A program made the position numbers and the translations under genes. The notes below the pieces were generated by a model. It searched no databases. It worked only from the letters and a program-made list of their open reading frames with translations, and was not told the DNA's origin. 64,000 bases of DNA from Natronoglycomyces albus (GTDB taxonomy: Bacteria; Actinomycetota; Actinomycetes; Mycobacteriales; Micromonosporaceae): assembly GCF_016925535.1 (NCBI RefSeq), contig NZ_CP070496.1, positions 1,984,001-2,048,000 of the forward strand. The letters are read 5' to 3'. This document shows, piece after piece, positions 30,997 to 40,610 of the stretch; the stretch's first letter is position 1; each line of letters begins with the position of its first letter.

Positions 30997-31800
30997 CTAG
31001 CCGATCGCCGTGGCCAGAGCGCTGCGCATCTGTGCTACCGGGGCGTCCTTGCGTCCAGTGAACAACTTCCACTGCCGAACGGCCTGTGCCAGCAACAACT
31101 CGTGGCCGGGCAACACCAAACAACCGGCTTCCTCTGCCTTCGCCGCCAGCGCTGTGGGCCACGGGTCATAGACCACGTCGAAAAGTACGCCAGCGGGATG
31201 CCACGTGATTTCCAGGTCGTCGGCCACCCCTTTGGGAACGGTGGAAATGACGATGTCGGCCTCACCTGCGGCCCTAGCCTCGTCCCATGTCGCGGGGTGC
31301 AACGGCAGGGCCAGCGCCTCGGCGGCGGGCTTTAGTTCATCGATCGCGGCCTCACGGCGGGCGTAGACGGTGACGCCGACGGCTCCAAGTTGAGCGGCGG
31401 CCCCGAGAGCTGCCCGGGCGGTTCCGCCAGCTCCCAGGATTGCGACCCGGCCCCCGGCGCATACGCCCGCCTCGGCTAGGGCGTCGACCAGGCCCGCGGC
31501 GTCGGTGTTGTCGGCGATCCAGCCTCCCTCGTGACGCACCAACGTGTTGGCCGCTCCCAGCAGCCGGGCGATGGGTCGAACCTCGTCAGCCACGTCAAGG
31601 GCTACTTCTTTGAGCGGCATGGTCAGGGAAAGCCCGACCCACTCCGCGCCCAGCCCGGCGACGAAGGAGGCGAGTTCGTCCTCGCTCACTTGGTGCTTGT
31701 CGTAGCTCCAGTCGATCAATCCGGCGGCGGCGAAGCCCGCGTTATGGATGACCGGGGACAGCGAGTGAGCGATGGGTGAGCCGAGGACTGCTGCTCTCAT
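30997..31800 (-). CDS. aroE: Shikimate dehydrogenase
   Basis: A 267-residue NADPH-dependent enzyme reducing 3-dehydroshikimate in the shikimate pathway. It has the substrate motif SLSP (about 13-16), catalytic K64 (LTMPLKEVAL), catalytic D100 (ADNTDAAG) and the Rossmann glycines ILGAGGTARAALGAA. All active-site residues are present. It is last in the alaS-ruvX-mltG-(aroE-like)-aroE run, 71 bp after the degenerate paralogue. Confidence 0.96.
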   Translation of the reverse strand: MRAAVLGSPIAHSLSPVIHNAGFAAAGLIDWSYDKHQVSEDELASFVAGLGAEWVGLSLTMPLKEVALDVADEVRPIARLLGAANTLVRHEGGWIADNTDAAGLVDALAEAGVCAGGRVAILGAGGTARAALGAAAQLGAVGVTVYARREAAIDELKPAAEALALPLHPATWDEARAAGEADIVISTVPKGVADDLEITWHPAGVLFDVVYDPWPTALAAKAEEAGCLVLPGHELLLAQAVRQWKLFTGRKDAPVAQMRSALATAIG

Positions 31801-31871
31801 GCGTTACTGGATTCCCTTAAGCGAGTGCGGACAGGTTTTGCACGTGGGCGCGGTGGCCGACTTCCTTCAGC

Positions 31872-32762
31872 TTAGCGGTCGCGCTGATTCAAGTCGGGAG
31901 CTTGCCAGTCACTGATAAGAGGTTCCCAAGACACATAGTCGTTGTGAGGGAAGTACGCCTGGAAAGCGCGCACGAGCGTATCTACCTTCGGAGGAGCCCC
32001 ATGGGTAAACCGATCGAACTGGACGCAGATCTTCACAGCCTTGACGAAGTATCCGCCAGAGACGGCTGCACCAGCGTGGTCACCTGCTCGCGCGGCCGGT
32101 GTGGGCCAGGGATCGTACACGAGGTCCGTACACTGGACATCGGTCAGCCACGGTAGCCGTACACGGTCCAAGGCGCCTGGTGGCAGCGCCGATATGACGT
32201 GGTGGGCACCGAATGATTCCCACACATCCTCCCAGCGGCGCGCCATCAGGTCCAGTTCCAGGCGTTCCGCCGCCGGCCGCATGCCTTCTATGGCCTCAGG
32301 CGTCCTGGCGAACACCTCGACGTGCGCAGCTTCGTTTGTCCAAGCGGCACCCAGAGCCGAAAACGCGGCATTGCCCGCGCCCAGGATCGCATAATGGGTG
32401 TTACCCGCCGTTCCACTACGGCCTGCTCCGGCATCGATTCCCAAGAATTCCGTGTGGTCGGGAAGCCATCCATCATCGCTTCTCACCAAGGTATCGGCCC
32501 GCCGTAGCGCCCACGTGATGCTGACGTTTGGTTGCTGTGAAATCGGTTCCGTGGCAATCGAATACGCCAAAGGCTGTAGATCAGCCAACACGCTCAGGCC
32601 AGTCCAGGTGGAGTCCAGCGAGTCGACAAACTCGGCGAAATCCTCTGGAGCAACCGTAAACCGCTCACACGTTCCCTCCACGCCAGTGACCGAAAAACAC
32701 GTTCGGAAAAGATGCTCGTAGATCTTCGGTGGCTCAGACGATCCGACAATCGCGATCTTCAC
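31872..32762 (-). CDS. Shikimate dehydrogenase-like protein lacking catalytic residues
   Basis: 296 residues aligning with AroE throughout. The pairs WTGLSVLADLQPLA versus WVGLSLTMPLKEVA, ILGAGNAAFSALGAA versus ILGAGGTARAALGAA, and DLVYDPWPT versus DVVYDPWPT are plain. However, the catalytic Lys is Gln63, the catalytic Asp is Glu105 (DHTEFLG), and the SLSP shikimate motif is replaced by PPKIYE. It is therefore probably a pseudoenzyme or has a new substrate. The dinucleotide site seems kept. The GTG start lies 2 bp after the mltG stop, so it is translated within the operon and shows no frameshift. Confidence 0.85.
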   Translation of the reverse strand: MKIAIVGSSEPPKIYEHLFRTCFSVTGVEGTCERFTVAPEDFAEFVDSLDSTWTGLSVLADLQPLAYSIATEPISQQPNVSITWALRRADTLVRSDDGWLPDHTEFLGIDAGAGRSGTAGNTHYAILGAGNAAFSALGAAWTNEAAHVEVFARTPEAIEGMRPAAERLELDLMARRWEDVWESFGAHHVISALPPGALDRVRLPWLTDVQCTDLVYDPWPTPAARAGDHAGAAVSGGYFVKAVKICVQFDRFTHGAPPKVDTLVRAFQAYFPHNDYVSWEPLISDWQAPDLNQRDR

Positions 32763-32764
32763 GC

Positions 32765-33952
32765 CTATTGAATCCCGTTCTCACGTGCGACGTCCGTGCC
32801 CGCCTGGTGCTCGGCGTAGGTGTCAGAGAAGATCGCCAGGCCAGTGTCGGGGTAGGCGGTCACAAAATACTGCCAGTCTTCGCCTGGCGTGGGCTCCAGG
32901 GCACCTTCGAGTTTGTTGAGCCCGGGGCTGCCAATGGGCGTGGGAGCAAGCCCCTCGTTGGCGCGGGTGCTGACGGCCCAGGGGTTCGACTCATCGTGCA
33001 TTTCGCTACCGTCCATGTCGCCCGAAGGGATCGGAGGAATTCCCATCAGACGGTTGCCGTAGTTCCACACCGCTTCCGTGCCTAGGCAGTTGCAGCCGTG
33101 TTCCTCGATAGCTCCAGGGTGATAGAGCCGGTTGTACATAACGCGAGCGATACGCGGATCGTCTTCGAGGTTGCCCGATTCGCCTTCGATGATCGCGGCA
33201 ACTTGGAGCACCGCCATAGGCGTAGCGGGGACATCCATGGCTTCCACTCGGTTATAGAAGTCCATCTGCTCCATCTGGGAATTGAAATGTGCCACCATTT
33301 GTTCGAGAATTTCTTCGGCCGTGGCACCTTCGGGGAACTCATAAGTGGCCGGGTAGAGGAATCCTTCGATGCTCAGCTGATAGGTGCCGCCTTCGCCATC
33401 GTCAAACCACAGCGGGTCAACGCCGCGGGCGATCGGGTCGGAGGCGGCTTCTTCGAAGTCCTCCACAGGCAATCCGGTGTGTTCAGACAGGAGCTCGAAC
33501 GTCTCGAAAATGCGGTGGCCTTCGGGCAGAGTCACGCCGTTGATAATGCGGTTGGCCGGATCAGCCAGATAGCGCAACGCGGACTCGGCCGACATCTCCT
33601 GTTCCATTTGGTAAATACCCGGTTGGATACGAGAGCCAAGTTCATCGTTTTGAGAGGCGGCGGAGACAAACGCTTGGGCCGAAAGAACAATGTCGGCTTC
33701 TTCGAGTTTTGCCCCCATTTGCGCGATACTCTCGCCGGAGGCTATCTCTATTTGTACGGCTATGCCGTTCCCGTCCCCCTCGTAGTCGGGGCCGTATCCA
33801 CCTACGAATGTCTTGTATCCCCACCAGCCACCGACAGCAACGACTCCAAAGAGGATTATCACTGCTGCCATAGCCACGATGGTTTTACCCGATTCGCTTC
33901 GCCGATGGCCGCGTGGGGCGTCGTCACGGTCGTCGTCGAACTTGTCGAGCAT
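32765..33952 (-). CDS. mltG: MltG, endolytic murein transglycosylase
   Basis: A 395-residue membrane-anchored YceG-family enzyme that cleaves nascent glycan strands. A charged cytoplasmic tail is followed by one transmembrane helix (about 25-45) and the YceG domain. The catalytic glutamate is in VAAIIEGESGN (E256), followed by VMYNRL. The usual QTDPTVIYG region reads CNCLGTEAVWNYG, with two cysteines. It follows ruvX by 6 bp, the common actinobacterial arrangement. Confidence 0.93.
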   Translation of the reverse strand: MLDKFDDDRDDAPRGHRRSESGKTIVAMAAVIILFGVVAVGGWWGYKTFVGGYGPDYEGDGNGIAVQIEIASGESIAQMGAKLEEADIVLSAQAFVSAASQNDELGSRIQPGIYQMEQEMSAESALRYLADPANRIINGVTLPEGHRIFETFELLSEHTGLPVEDFEEAASDPIARGVDPLWFDDGEGGTYQLSIEGFLYPATYEFPEGATAEEILEQMVAHFNSQMEQMDFYNRVEAMDVPATPMAVLQVAAIIEGESGNLEDDPRIARVMYNRLYHPGAIEEHGCNCLGTEAVWNYGNRLMGIPPIPSGDMDGSEMHDESNPWAVSTRANEGLAPTPIGSPGLNKLEGALEPTPGEDWQYFVTAYPDTGLAIFSDTYAEHQAGTDVARENGIQ

Positions 33953-33958
33953 GAATTG

Positions 33959-34444
33959 TCACGCCTTCCGGTGCAGCTCCAACCACTGTTGGAGTATCTC
34001 CACGGCGGCTGCCTGGTCCACAACCGCGCGTCGGCGTTTTCCTCGCACGCCTCGCTCGGCCAGTCGTCGGGTAGCCACTGCGGTGGTGAGGCGCTCATCG
34101 ATCAGCCGAACTGGTACCGGGTCAATGACCTCGGTGAGGCGACTGACCCACTCGCGAGTGTGAGAGGCGGCCAGCCCTTCCTCACCGGATAGGGTAACGG
34201 GTAGACCAACTATTACTTCGACTGCCTCATATTCATCAATAATTGCAGCCAATTCTCGCAAATCCTGAGGCACATTGTCACTTTTAGTTTTCAAATCACG
34301 GCTGACAGTAGCTACCGGTGAGGCGAGAATTCCGTCGGGATCGCAGGCGGCCACCCCGATACGTACTTTGCCAATGTCGATGCCCAAACGGCGACCCCGC
34401 CGCCACTGCGAATCAGTGGCGGCGGGGTCAACGGAGTCGTTCAC
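33959..34444 (-). CDS. ruvX: RuvX/YqgF putative pre-16S rRNA nuclease / Holliday junction resolvase-like
   Basis: A 161-residue RNase H-fold protein. The first acidic motif is LGIDIGKVRIGVA (about 20-32); VIVGLPVTLSGEEG and VRLIDERLTT follow, with a late conserved Asp (VDQAAAVEILQ). Homologues trim the 5' end of 16S rRNA. It is encoded 8 bp after alaS. Confidence 0.94.
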   Translation of the reverse strand: MNDSVDPAATDSQWRRGRRLGIDIGKVRIGVAACDPDGILASPVATVSRDLKTKSDNVPQDLRELAAIIDEYEAVEVIVGLPVTLSGEEGLAASHTREWVSRLTEVIDPVPVRLIDERLTTAVATRRLAERGVRGKRRRAVVDQAAAVEILQQWLELHRKA

Positions 34445-34452
34445 GTCAATAC

Positions 34453-37137
34453 CTAATTCTGTCCGACGAGACGAGACACGGTCTCCAACAACTGCGAGGC
34501 TTCCGCGGCCGCGACGCCGCCACCTTGAGCGATGTCGTCATTGCCGCCTCCGCGTCCAGACAGGGCACCCTTGACGAGCTCGGAGGCGCTAAGGTCGCGT
34601 CCGCGAGCGGCATCGTTAACTCCGACCACAAGGGAGGCTTTCCCGCCAGCTGTGGCGACCACAGCTACGACGGAAGGCTCCGTCGAGCTCATGTGATTGC
34701 GGATCTGCATGACGAGTTTGCGCACGTCTCCGCCCTTGGTACCTTCCGGAGCCCGCACAGTAGCCAGATTGACCCCACCGACGAGGGACGCGTTCTGAGC
34801 GTGCTCGGCAGCCTTGGCCATGACGATCTGGCCACGCAGCTGCGCCAGCTCCTTCTCGGCTTCCTTCAGCTGAGCGATGGTGGCTTCCACCCGCTCACCG
34901 ACCTGCTCAGAGGGGACCTTGTAGATCCCAGAAAGCTGGTTGACCAGCGCGTGCTCGCGAGCGAGGAATTGGAAGGCGTCGATACCCACCAATGCCTCCA
35001 GACGCCGCACACCAGCACCCACCGACTGCTCGGTGAGGAACTTGACCATGCCAATTTGACCAGCATGGGTGGTGTGGGTACCACCGCACAGCTCCCGGGA
35101 AAAGTCGCCGACGTCGACCACGCGGACCTCATCGCCGTACTTTTCACCGAACATGGCCACTGCGCCCATCTCCTTGGCCTCCGCCAACGAAGTGATGAAG
35201 GAGCGAACTTCCAGATCCTCGTTGAGGACCTCGTTGACCTGCTGCTCGGCATCGTGCAATACCGAGTTCGACACGGCTCCAGGCGTATTGAAGTCAAAGC
35301 GCAGACGCCCCGGGGAGTTCAGCGAACCGGCCTGGGTGGCCGTTTCCCCTAGGAAGTTGCGCATCGCCTTGTGGACCAAGTGGGTCGCGGTGTGGGCACG
35401 TGAAATCGCGCCCCGACGACGCCGGTCAATCTGCGCGAAGCCAGTTTCGCCGGAGCGAATACCACCGCGCACCACTTTGGCCCGGTGCACGATCAGCCCA
35501 TCGACTGGTGTTTGGACGTCGTAGATCTCCAACTCACCGTCGGAGACGACCAAAGTTCCGTTGTCGGGCTGCTGTCCGCCACCTTCGGCGTAGAAAGGCG
35601 TGGCCTTGAGAATGACCTCAACCTCATCGCCTTCTTCGGCGTCTCGCACGGCTTGCCCGTTGGCTCCGATGAGAGCCAGAACGTCAGACTCCCTGCGATC
35701 CTCGGTGTAACCGGTGAAGGTCGACAGGCCGTTGGTGTCACGCACCTGGTGGTAGACGGACAGATCGACGTGACCGGTTTTGCGGGACTGGGCGTCGGCC
35801 TTCGCGCGCTGCCGCTGCTCGGTCATGAGCCGGCGGAAACCGGTCTCATCGACCTTGAGGCCCTGTTCCTCAGCCATCTCCAACGTCAAGTCGATGGGGA
35901 AACCGTAGGTGTCGTGCAATTCAAACGCCTTGGTACCGGAAAGCACCGCGCCACCTGAGCGCTTGGTCTCGGACACGGCAGTGTCGAGGATCGTCGTTCC
36001 GGTGCGCAGCGTGCGCAGGAAGGCGTCCTCCTCGGCGTATGCATAGGTGCTGATGCGCTCGAAGTCAGCGGCCACCTCTGGGTAGGCGTCCTGCATGCAG
36101 TCGCGGGCGACCGGCAGCAAGTCCGGGAGCGCGGCTTTGTCATAGCCCAGCAGACGCACGGAGCGGATCGCGCGGCGCATCAGTCGGCGTAGAACATAGC
36201 CCCGGCCCTCGTTGGAGGGCACAATTCCGTCGCTGATGAGCATGAGACTGGAGCGCAGGTGATCGGCGACCACGCGGAATCGCACGTCGTCAGGGTGAGA
36301 CTGTGAGGCAGTCTGGCTGGTGGAGACACCGTATCGCTTACCGGTGAGCTCCGTGGTCTTGTCGATCAGGGGACGGACCTGGTCGATTTCGTACATATTG
36401 TCGACGCCTTGCAACAGGGCGGCCATACGCTCCATGCCCATGCCGGTGTCGATGTTCTTCTTCGGCAATTCGCCCAGAATGTCGAAATCGTCCTTACCCT
36501 TGCCTTCGCCTCGTTCGTACTGCATGAACACGAGGTTCCAGTATTCGAGGTAGCGGTCTTCGTCGACTTCGGGGCCGCCGTCGGGTCCGTAGGCGGGCCC
36601 ACGGTCGTAGTACAGCTCCGAGCACGGCCCACATGGTCCGGGGATTCCCATGGACCAATAGTTGTCGGCCATGCCGCGGTGGACGATGCGCTCGGCGGGC
36701 AAGCCGATGACCTTATTCCAAATCTCGTAGGCCTCATCATCGTCGTGATAGACGGTGGCCCAGATCTTTTCGCCGTCGAGGCCGAAGCCTCCGTCCGCCA
36801 CGGAGTTGGTCGACAGGGCCCAGGCGTGCTTGATGGCCTGTTCTTTGAAGTAGTCCCCAAAAGAGAAATTGCCGTTCATCTGGAAGAACGTGCCGTGACG
36901 AGAGGTCTTGCCGACCTCGTCGATATCAGGGGTGCGGATGCATTTCTGAATCGAGGTGGCACGGCGATAGGGCGGCGTGGCCTGCCCCAGGAAGTAAGGG
37001 ACGAACTGCACCATCCCGGCAGGAATGAACAGTAGGTTCGGGTCGTCCATGGCCGGCAGGGGTGCCGATGGGACCACCGTATGGCCGTTGTTTTCGAAGT
37101 ACTTAAGAAATCGTCGTTGGATTTCCGCAGTCTGCAT
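34453..37137 (-). CDS. alaS: Alanyl-tRNA synthetase
   Basis: An 894-residue class II synthetase. The aminoacylation domain opens [20 protein letters not shown]. The editing domain has the metal motif [13 protein letters not shown] and [13 protein letters not shown], and the C-terminal part is [12 protein letters not shown]. Length is normal. AAAGGAGG lies about 9 nt before the ATG, a strong ribosome site. It follows two small membrane-protein genes as in many actinobacteria. Confidence 0.98.
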   Translation of the reverse strand: MQTAEIQRRFLKYFENNGHTVVPSAPLPAMDDPNLLFIPAGMVQFVPYFLGQATPPYRRATSIQKCIRTPDIDEVGKTSRHGTFFQMNGNFSFGDYFKEQAIKHAWALSTNSVADGGFGLDGEKIWATVYHDDDEAYEIWNKVIGLPAERIVHRGMADNYWSMGIPGPCGPCSELYYDRGPAYGPDGGPEVDEDRYLEYWNLVFMQYERGEGKGKDDFDILGELPKKNIDTGMGMERMAALLQGVDNMYEIDQVRPLIDKTTELTGKRYGVSTSQTASQSHPDDVRFRVVADHLRSSLMLISDGIVPSNEGRGYVLRRLMRRAIRSVRLLGYDKAALPDLLPVARDCMQDAYPEVAADFERISTYAYAEEDAFLRTLRTGTTILDTAVSETKRSGGAVLSGTKAFELHDTYGFPIDLTLEMAEEQGLKVDETGFRRLMTEQRQRAKADAQSRKTGHVDLSVYHQVRDTNGLSTFTGYTEDRRESDVLALIGANGQAVRDAEEGDEVEVILKATPFYAEGGGQQPDNGTLVVSDGELEIYDVQTPVDGLIVHRAKVVRGGIRSGETGFAQIDRRRRGAISRAHTATHLVHKAMRNFLGETATQAGSLNSPGRLRFDFNTPGAVSNSVLHDAEQQVNEVLNEDLEVRSFITSLAEAKEMGAVAMFGEKYGDEVRVVDVGDFSRELCGGTHTTHAGQIGMVKFLTEQSVGAGVRRLEALVGIDAFQFLAREHALVNQLSGIYKVPSEQVGERVEATIAQLKEAEKELAQLRGQIVMAKAAEHAQNASLVGGVNLATVRAPEGTKGGDVRKLVMQIRNHMSSTEPSVVAVVATAGGKASLVVGVNDAARGRDLSASELVKGALSGRGGGNDDIAQGGGVAAAEASQLLETVSRLVGQN

Positions 37138-37152
37138 GGTCTGGCACCTCCT

Positions 37153-37458
37153 TTAAATGGTCGACCGGCCCGGTGGCGATTCATCGAGCCAGATGTCTTC
37201 GTCGTCTTCTTCGCTCAGCAGCGGGGCAACATCCTCACCGCGCTCCATGGCGGTCCACAGCTGCAGTTCCTTGTCTGCCGAGGCTGCGGACACATCGTTC
37301 CAAAACTGTCGAGCTGAGGATTTTATTCCCGCCGCGCTCTCTTGGACTCGATGTGCGATTCCGCCGGGAGTGACACACTCGGCCGCTTTGGTGACCTTGC
37401 GAACCACGATCACACCGACGGCGACGCCCACTCCAAGCCACAGTATGCGTTTAAACAC
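37153..37458 (-). CDS. Small membrane protein, DUF6167-like
   Basis: 101 residues beginning MFKRILWLGVGVAVGVIVVRKV, a short helix with a basic flank, then a hydrophilic, C-terminally acidic tail. Its position between a DUF948 protein and alaS and the WLxxGxxxG opening match a family annotated as DUF6167, with no known function. The family name is from memory of the context. It ends 15 bp before alaS. Confidence 0.75.
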   Translation of the reverse strand: MFKRILWLGVGVAVGVIVVRKVTKAAECVTPGGIAHRVQESAAGIKSSARQFWNDVSAASADKELQLWTAMERGEDVAPLLSEEDDEDIWLDESPPGRSTI

Positions 37459-37490
37459 GCGAACTCCTCAAGCCAATTCTATCCGGCGGA

Positions 37491-37988
37491 CTACTTCTTG
37501 CGACGCTTGCGCTCTTTGCGAGTGGCCTTCACCAAGTCTTTTGCTTCAGCCTCGTCGAGGTCCGCATTACGCTTCGTCACAGCACGACGCACCCCGAAAC
37601 CGAATGCCGCAAGTTTCACCAGAGGCGTGGCCGCCGCCGAGGCAATCAAGGTAGTCACATTCGCCACATTGCCCGAGACCTGTTGCGCATGGTCAGTGAT
37701 CGAAGACACCTTGACCAGCTGGCCGTTGACTTCGTCTAGTGACATGTGAACTTGACGCAGCGTGACATTTACGTTGTCTACAGTGGTGTTGACATTGTCT
37801 AGCAACGGCCCCGTGCGCTGTTCTACGTCGTCAAGCGTCTTCGACACTTTGGCGAGTATCCCCCGGACATAGACAACGAGGATGAAGCTCGCCGCGATAC
37901 ACAGGAGCAGAACCCCCAGACCAATCAGGAAAACTCCCATGTCCGAACCGCTGGTGAATTCAAAAGCCAAGGTCTGCCCCGACACCAC
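37491..37988 (-). CDS. DUF948 membrane protein
   Basis: About 165 residues. One transmembrane helix (FLIGLGVLLLCIAASFILVVYV) is followed by an amphipathic heptad-like stretch (VSKTLDDVEQRTGPLLDNVNTT repeating DNVN patterns) typical of DUF948, and a Lys/Arg-rich tail (KATRKERKRRKK). The frame is open further upstream, but GTG at 37988 has AAGGAG 9 nt ahead. Function unknown. It is the first gene upstream of alaS. Confidence 0.8.
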   Translation of the reverse strand: MVSGQTLAFEFTSGSDMGVFLIGLGVLLLCIAASFILVVYVRGILAKVSKTLDDVEQRTGPLLDNVNTTVDNVNVTLRQVHMSLDEVNGQLVKVSSITDHAQQVSGNVANVTTLIASAAATPLVKLAAFGFGVRRAVTKRNADLDEAEAKDLVKATRKERKRRKK

Positions 37989-38202
37989 TGTCCCCCACTC
38001 CTTCATGGACTCGAAAGCTCCGCGCAGTGCCACATTATGCACTTCGCCCGCAGAGCGATCATCCGTATGACTGTGCGTAAAAATATGCTGGTTGGCCACG
38101 AATGTGGCGCAAAGTCGACCATACCTTGCGTAACGACCTACATCTCGGCATGGTCACTAATGGGCGTGCGACTATCGATTATGAAACCGACGTCGCCGCT
38201 GG

Positions 38203-38730
38203 CTATTCGGAGAGTCGACTCCCGGCCACATTTGAAGCCACGAGAATCACCGCCCGCACACAGGCATCCTCCGAGTCATCGCAGGCCTGCTGGGGTAGCA
38301 CCCACAGCAAGGCGAAAAGGTCATCGCGAACCCAACACGAGGCGCCAACCGCCCCGGGGCAACTTCTCTGCGGCCGCTCCTCCCAACTCAACTCCGTGAG
38401 CGAGGAGCCAAATGCCTCAGCGGTGGCCTGGACCGAACCATACGAATCCCACGTGCGCGTCCGCCGACGACAGCTCTCCACACACCAACGCGAACCTTCC
38501 ACACTTTCATTTACTATCCCGGAGACCCAGTCCGGCACCGTGATCTCATCGACGGCACGCAGGGTTGGATCAGTTCGTAGATCTCCGGCGACAACTACCA
38601 CACCCGTCATCACGAGCACTGCGGCGACAATCACCGCAACTGAGGCGGTCTTCAATCGCACGATGCGCCGATAGTCGGACGCCAGTTCACTGCGGATGCG
38701 ATTGCTCGGGCTTTGCGCACGCGAGCTCAT
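38203..38730 (-). CDS. Membrane-anchored protein with Cys-rich extracellular part, coupled to rarA
   Basis: 175 residues: a short cytoplasmic N terminus, one transmembrane helix (ASVAVIVAAVLVMTGVVVVAG, about 29-49), then an exterior domain with six cysteines (RWCVESC, RSCPG, SCWVRDD, QACDDSEDAC), likely disulfide-bonded. I recognise no family. Its ATG overlaps the rarA stop (ATGA), so it is produced together with that replication-repair ATPase. The link may be no more than operon economy. Confidence 0.75.
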   Translation of the reverse strand: MSSRAQSPSNRIRSELASDYRRIVRLKTASVAVIVAAVLVMTGVVVVAGDLRTDPTLRAVDEITVPDWVSGIVNESVEGSRWCVESCRRRTRTWDSYGSVQATAEAFGSSLTELSWEERPQRSCPGAVGASCWVRDDLFALLWVLPQQACDDSEDACVRAVILVASNVAGSRLSE

Positions 38731-40100
38731 CGAGCATCACCGCCGGACTCCGCGCCACCAGAGCCCGAACGCACAATACGTCGCAACTTGTTGACCCGGT
38801 CGGACAAGTCAGCCTCGCCACCATAAGTGGTGGGCCGGTAGTAGTCCCGACCAGCCACGGGCTCAGGCGCGTAGTCTTGCGCCACGATGCCACGCGGATA
38901 GTTGTGCGGGTATCGGTATCCAGATCCATGCCCAAGCTTCTTCGCGCCTTGATAGTGAGCGTCGCGAATGCCAGCGGGCACCGGACCGACCAAACCTTTG
39001 CGCACATCGCTCATCGCCTCATCAACGGCGACAATGACCGCATTCGACTTGGGCGCGGTGGCGGCATGAATGACCGCCTGCCCCAAGGCCAGACGAGCTT
39101 CGGGCAAACCTATGCGTTCTACGGCCGCCGCCGCTGCCGTAGTCGTTTGCAGCAGCGTCGGATCGGCCATGCCCACGTCCTCAGAGGCGAAGATGACCAA
39201 ACGCCGAGCGATGAAGCGTGGGTCCTCACCGGCCACAATCATGCGAGCCAGCCAATGCAAAGCCGCGTCCACGTCCGAGCCGCGCAAACTCTTAATGAAC
39301 GCCGAGGCGATGTCGTAGTGGCCATCACCGGAACGATCGTAACGAGCCGCGGCCATGTCGATGGCCTTGGAAACCGACTCGACATCGATGACGGTTTCAC
39401 CACGCGAAAGAACCGAAGCCGCCGCTGCCTCCAGTGCCGTAAGCGACTTGCGCGCGTCCCCAGCGGCGAGCCGAACCAAGTGCTCCCGGGCCTCTTCGGT
39501 GACAGAGACCGCCTGCGACAAGCCGCGTTGATCGGTTAGCGCCCGATCGATCAGCACTCCCAGGTCCTCGTCGGTGAGGTCGTGCAGAGTTAGGATTATG
39601 CACCTACTGACCAGCGGAGACACGACTGAAAAATACGGATTCTCGGTCGTGGCGGCCAAGAGGGTGATCGTACGGTCCTCAACCGCCGACAACAATGAAT
39701 CCTGCTGGGTCTTGTTAAAGCGGTGCACCTCGTCGATGAAGAGAACAGTTTGCGCGCCTCCGGTACGCCGAATCTGGCGAGCGTGATCGATCTCGGCCCG
39801 CACCTGTTTCACCCCTGAGTCCAGGGCCGACAGCGACCGAAACCGGCGATCGATGGCCCCGGCGACCAAGTGAGCGATCGTGGTCTTTCCGCTACCGGGC
39901 GGCCCCCAGAGGATGACTGACATTGGTTGACCGCCATGCACCAGTTGCCGCAACGGCGCTCCGGAGGCAAGTAGGTGCTGTTGGCCAACCAGCTCCTCCA
40001 GGTTCGACGGACGCATCCGCACCGCCAGCGGGGCATCGGTGGGAATTGCCGAGGCCGCAGTATCGTCGTCATGACTGTCGAATAGTCCGGGAGTGTCCAT
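38727..40100 (-). CDS. rarA: RarA (MgsA) replication-associated recombination AAA+ ATPase
   Basis: A 457-residue AAA+ ATPase acting at stalled replication forks. The Walker A motif is GPPGSGKTTIAHL and the Walker B is VLFIDEVHRFNKTQQD. The sensor text LLAATTENPYFSV is present, with the family C-terminal domain (HYQGAKKLGHGSGYRYPHN). The N-terminal LFDSHDDD resembles a clamp/SSB-interaction start. The stop overlaps the next gene. Confidence 0.96.
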   Translation of the reverse strand: MDTPGLFDSHDDDTAASAIPTDAPLAVRMRPSNLEELVGQQHLLASGAPLRQLVHGGQPMSVILWGPPGSGKTTIAHLVAGAIDRRFRSLSALDSGVKQVRAEIDHARQIRRTGGAQTVLFIDEVHRFNKTQQDSLLSAVEDRTITLLAATTENPYFSVVSPLVSRCIILTLHDLTDEDLGVLIDRALTDQRGLSQAVSVTEEAREHLVRLAAGDARKSLTALEAAAASVLSRGETVIDVESVSKAIDMAAARYDRSGDGHYDIASAFIKSLRGSDVDAALHWLARMIVAGEDPRFIARRLVIFASEDVGMADPTLLQTTTAAAAAVERIGLPEARLALGQAVIHAATAPKSNAVIVAVDEAMSDVRKGLVGPVPAGIRDAHYQGAKKLGHGSGYRYPHNYPRGIVAQDYAPEPVAGRDYYRPTTYGGEADLSDRVNKLRRIVRSGSGGAESGGDAR

Positions 40101-40310
40101 CTACGCCAGAATAGTGCACTCCTAAGACAGCACGGAGAATCAGCCACTGTTGGAAATGGCTAGCGCCCGAGGTCTCACCGAACTCACATCGCTTTGTCAT
40201 CGCGCCGAACCGAGCCGAATTCTTCTCACTTATCAACAATTCGGTCACCTTCGAACCCGTTCCTGCGGCACCAATCACAGACTGAGGGTGGCGACGCAAT
40301 CCGAAATAAG

Positions 40311-40350
40311 CTAGGTTAGGCTTGCCTTAATCAGCTAAGGCTTACTTAAC
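40311..40350 (+). promoter_or_regulatory. Tandem iron boxes (IdeR/DtxR-type operators)
   Basis: CTAGGTTAGGCTTGCCTTA (40311-40329) matches 15 of 19 positions of the IdeR/DmdR consensus TTAGGTTAGGCTAACCTAA. A second, weaker copy lies about 20 bp on (TAAGGCTTACTTAAC, 40336-40350). Tandem boxes upstream of an iron transporter indicate iron-dependent repression. Confidence 0.75.
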
Positions 40351-40394
40351 AGCACTAAACGACTAGTAAACGACAAACAAAACGCACGTGACAT

Positions 40395-40424
40395 TTGGCG
40401 TTTATTGGTCGACAAGAATATAGA
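40395..40424 (+). promoter_or_regulatory. Candidate promoter of the ferric ABC transporter operon
   Basis: TTGGCG (40395-40400), an 18-bp spacer and TATAGA (40419-40424) would give a leader of about 180 nt before fbpA. The iron boxes lie about 45-85 bp upstream of this -35, so another promoter overlapping the boxes is also possible. Confidence 0.4.
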
Positions 40425-40610
40425 CGACGAAGCCGGACCGAACCACATCGTGACATACGGATCAGCCCGGCTTCAACGGCCAGTGACGGTGCGCAACACC
40501 TCAGACCACCTCAACGACACTCGCCTCGTACGCGCGTGTCGCCCCAATGCGCCGGTGGCACACCGATCGCCCGCTCACAGGCCCTTCATATCGCCCTCTG
40601 GAAGGAACCA

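Noticed and set aside
31872-32762. Calling the second AroE a pseudogene
   Set aside because: The frame is uninterrupted, it is placed 2 bp after mltG and its structural motifs are kept, so it is annotated as a coding pseudoenzyme instead.
38006-38099. Longer DUF948 protein starting at 38099 or 38006
   Set aside because: GTG at 37988 has the best ribosome site (AAGGAG, 9 nt), and the extra residues precede the membrane helix without conservation.
40395-40610. In-frame extension of fbpA upstream to a TTG
   Set aside because: The lipoprotein signal starts at 40611 with a good ribosome site, and the upstream codons coincide with the promoter and leader.
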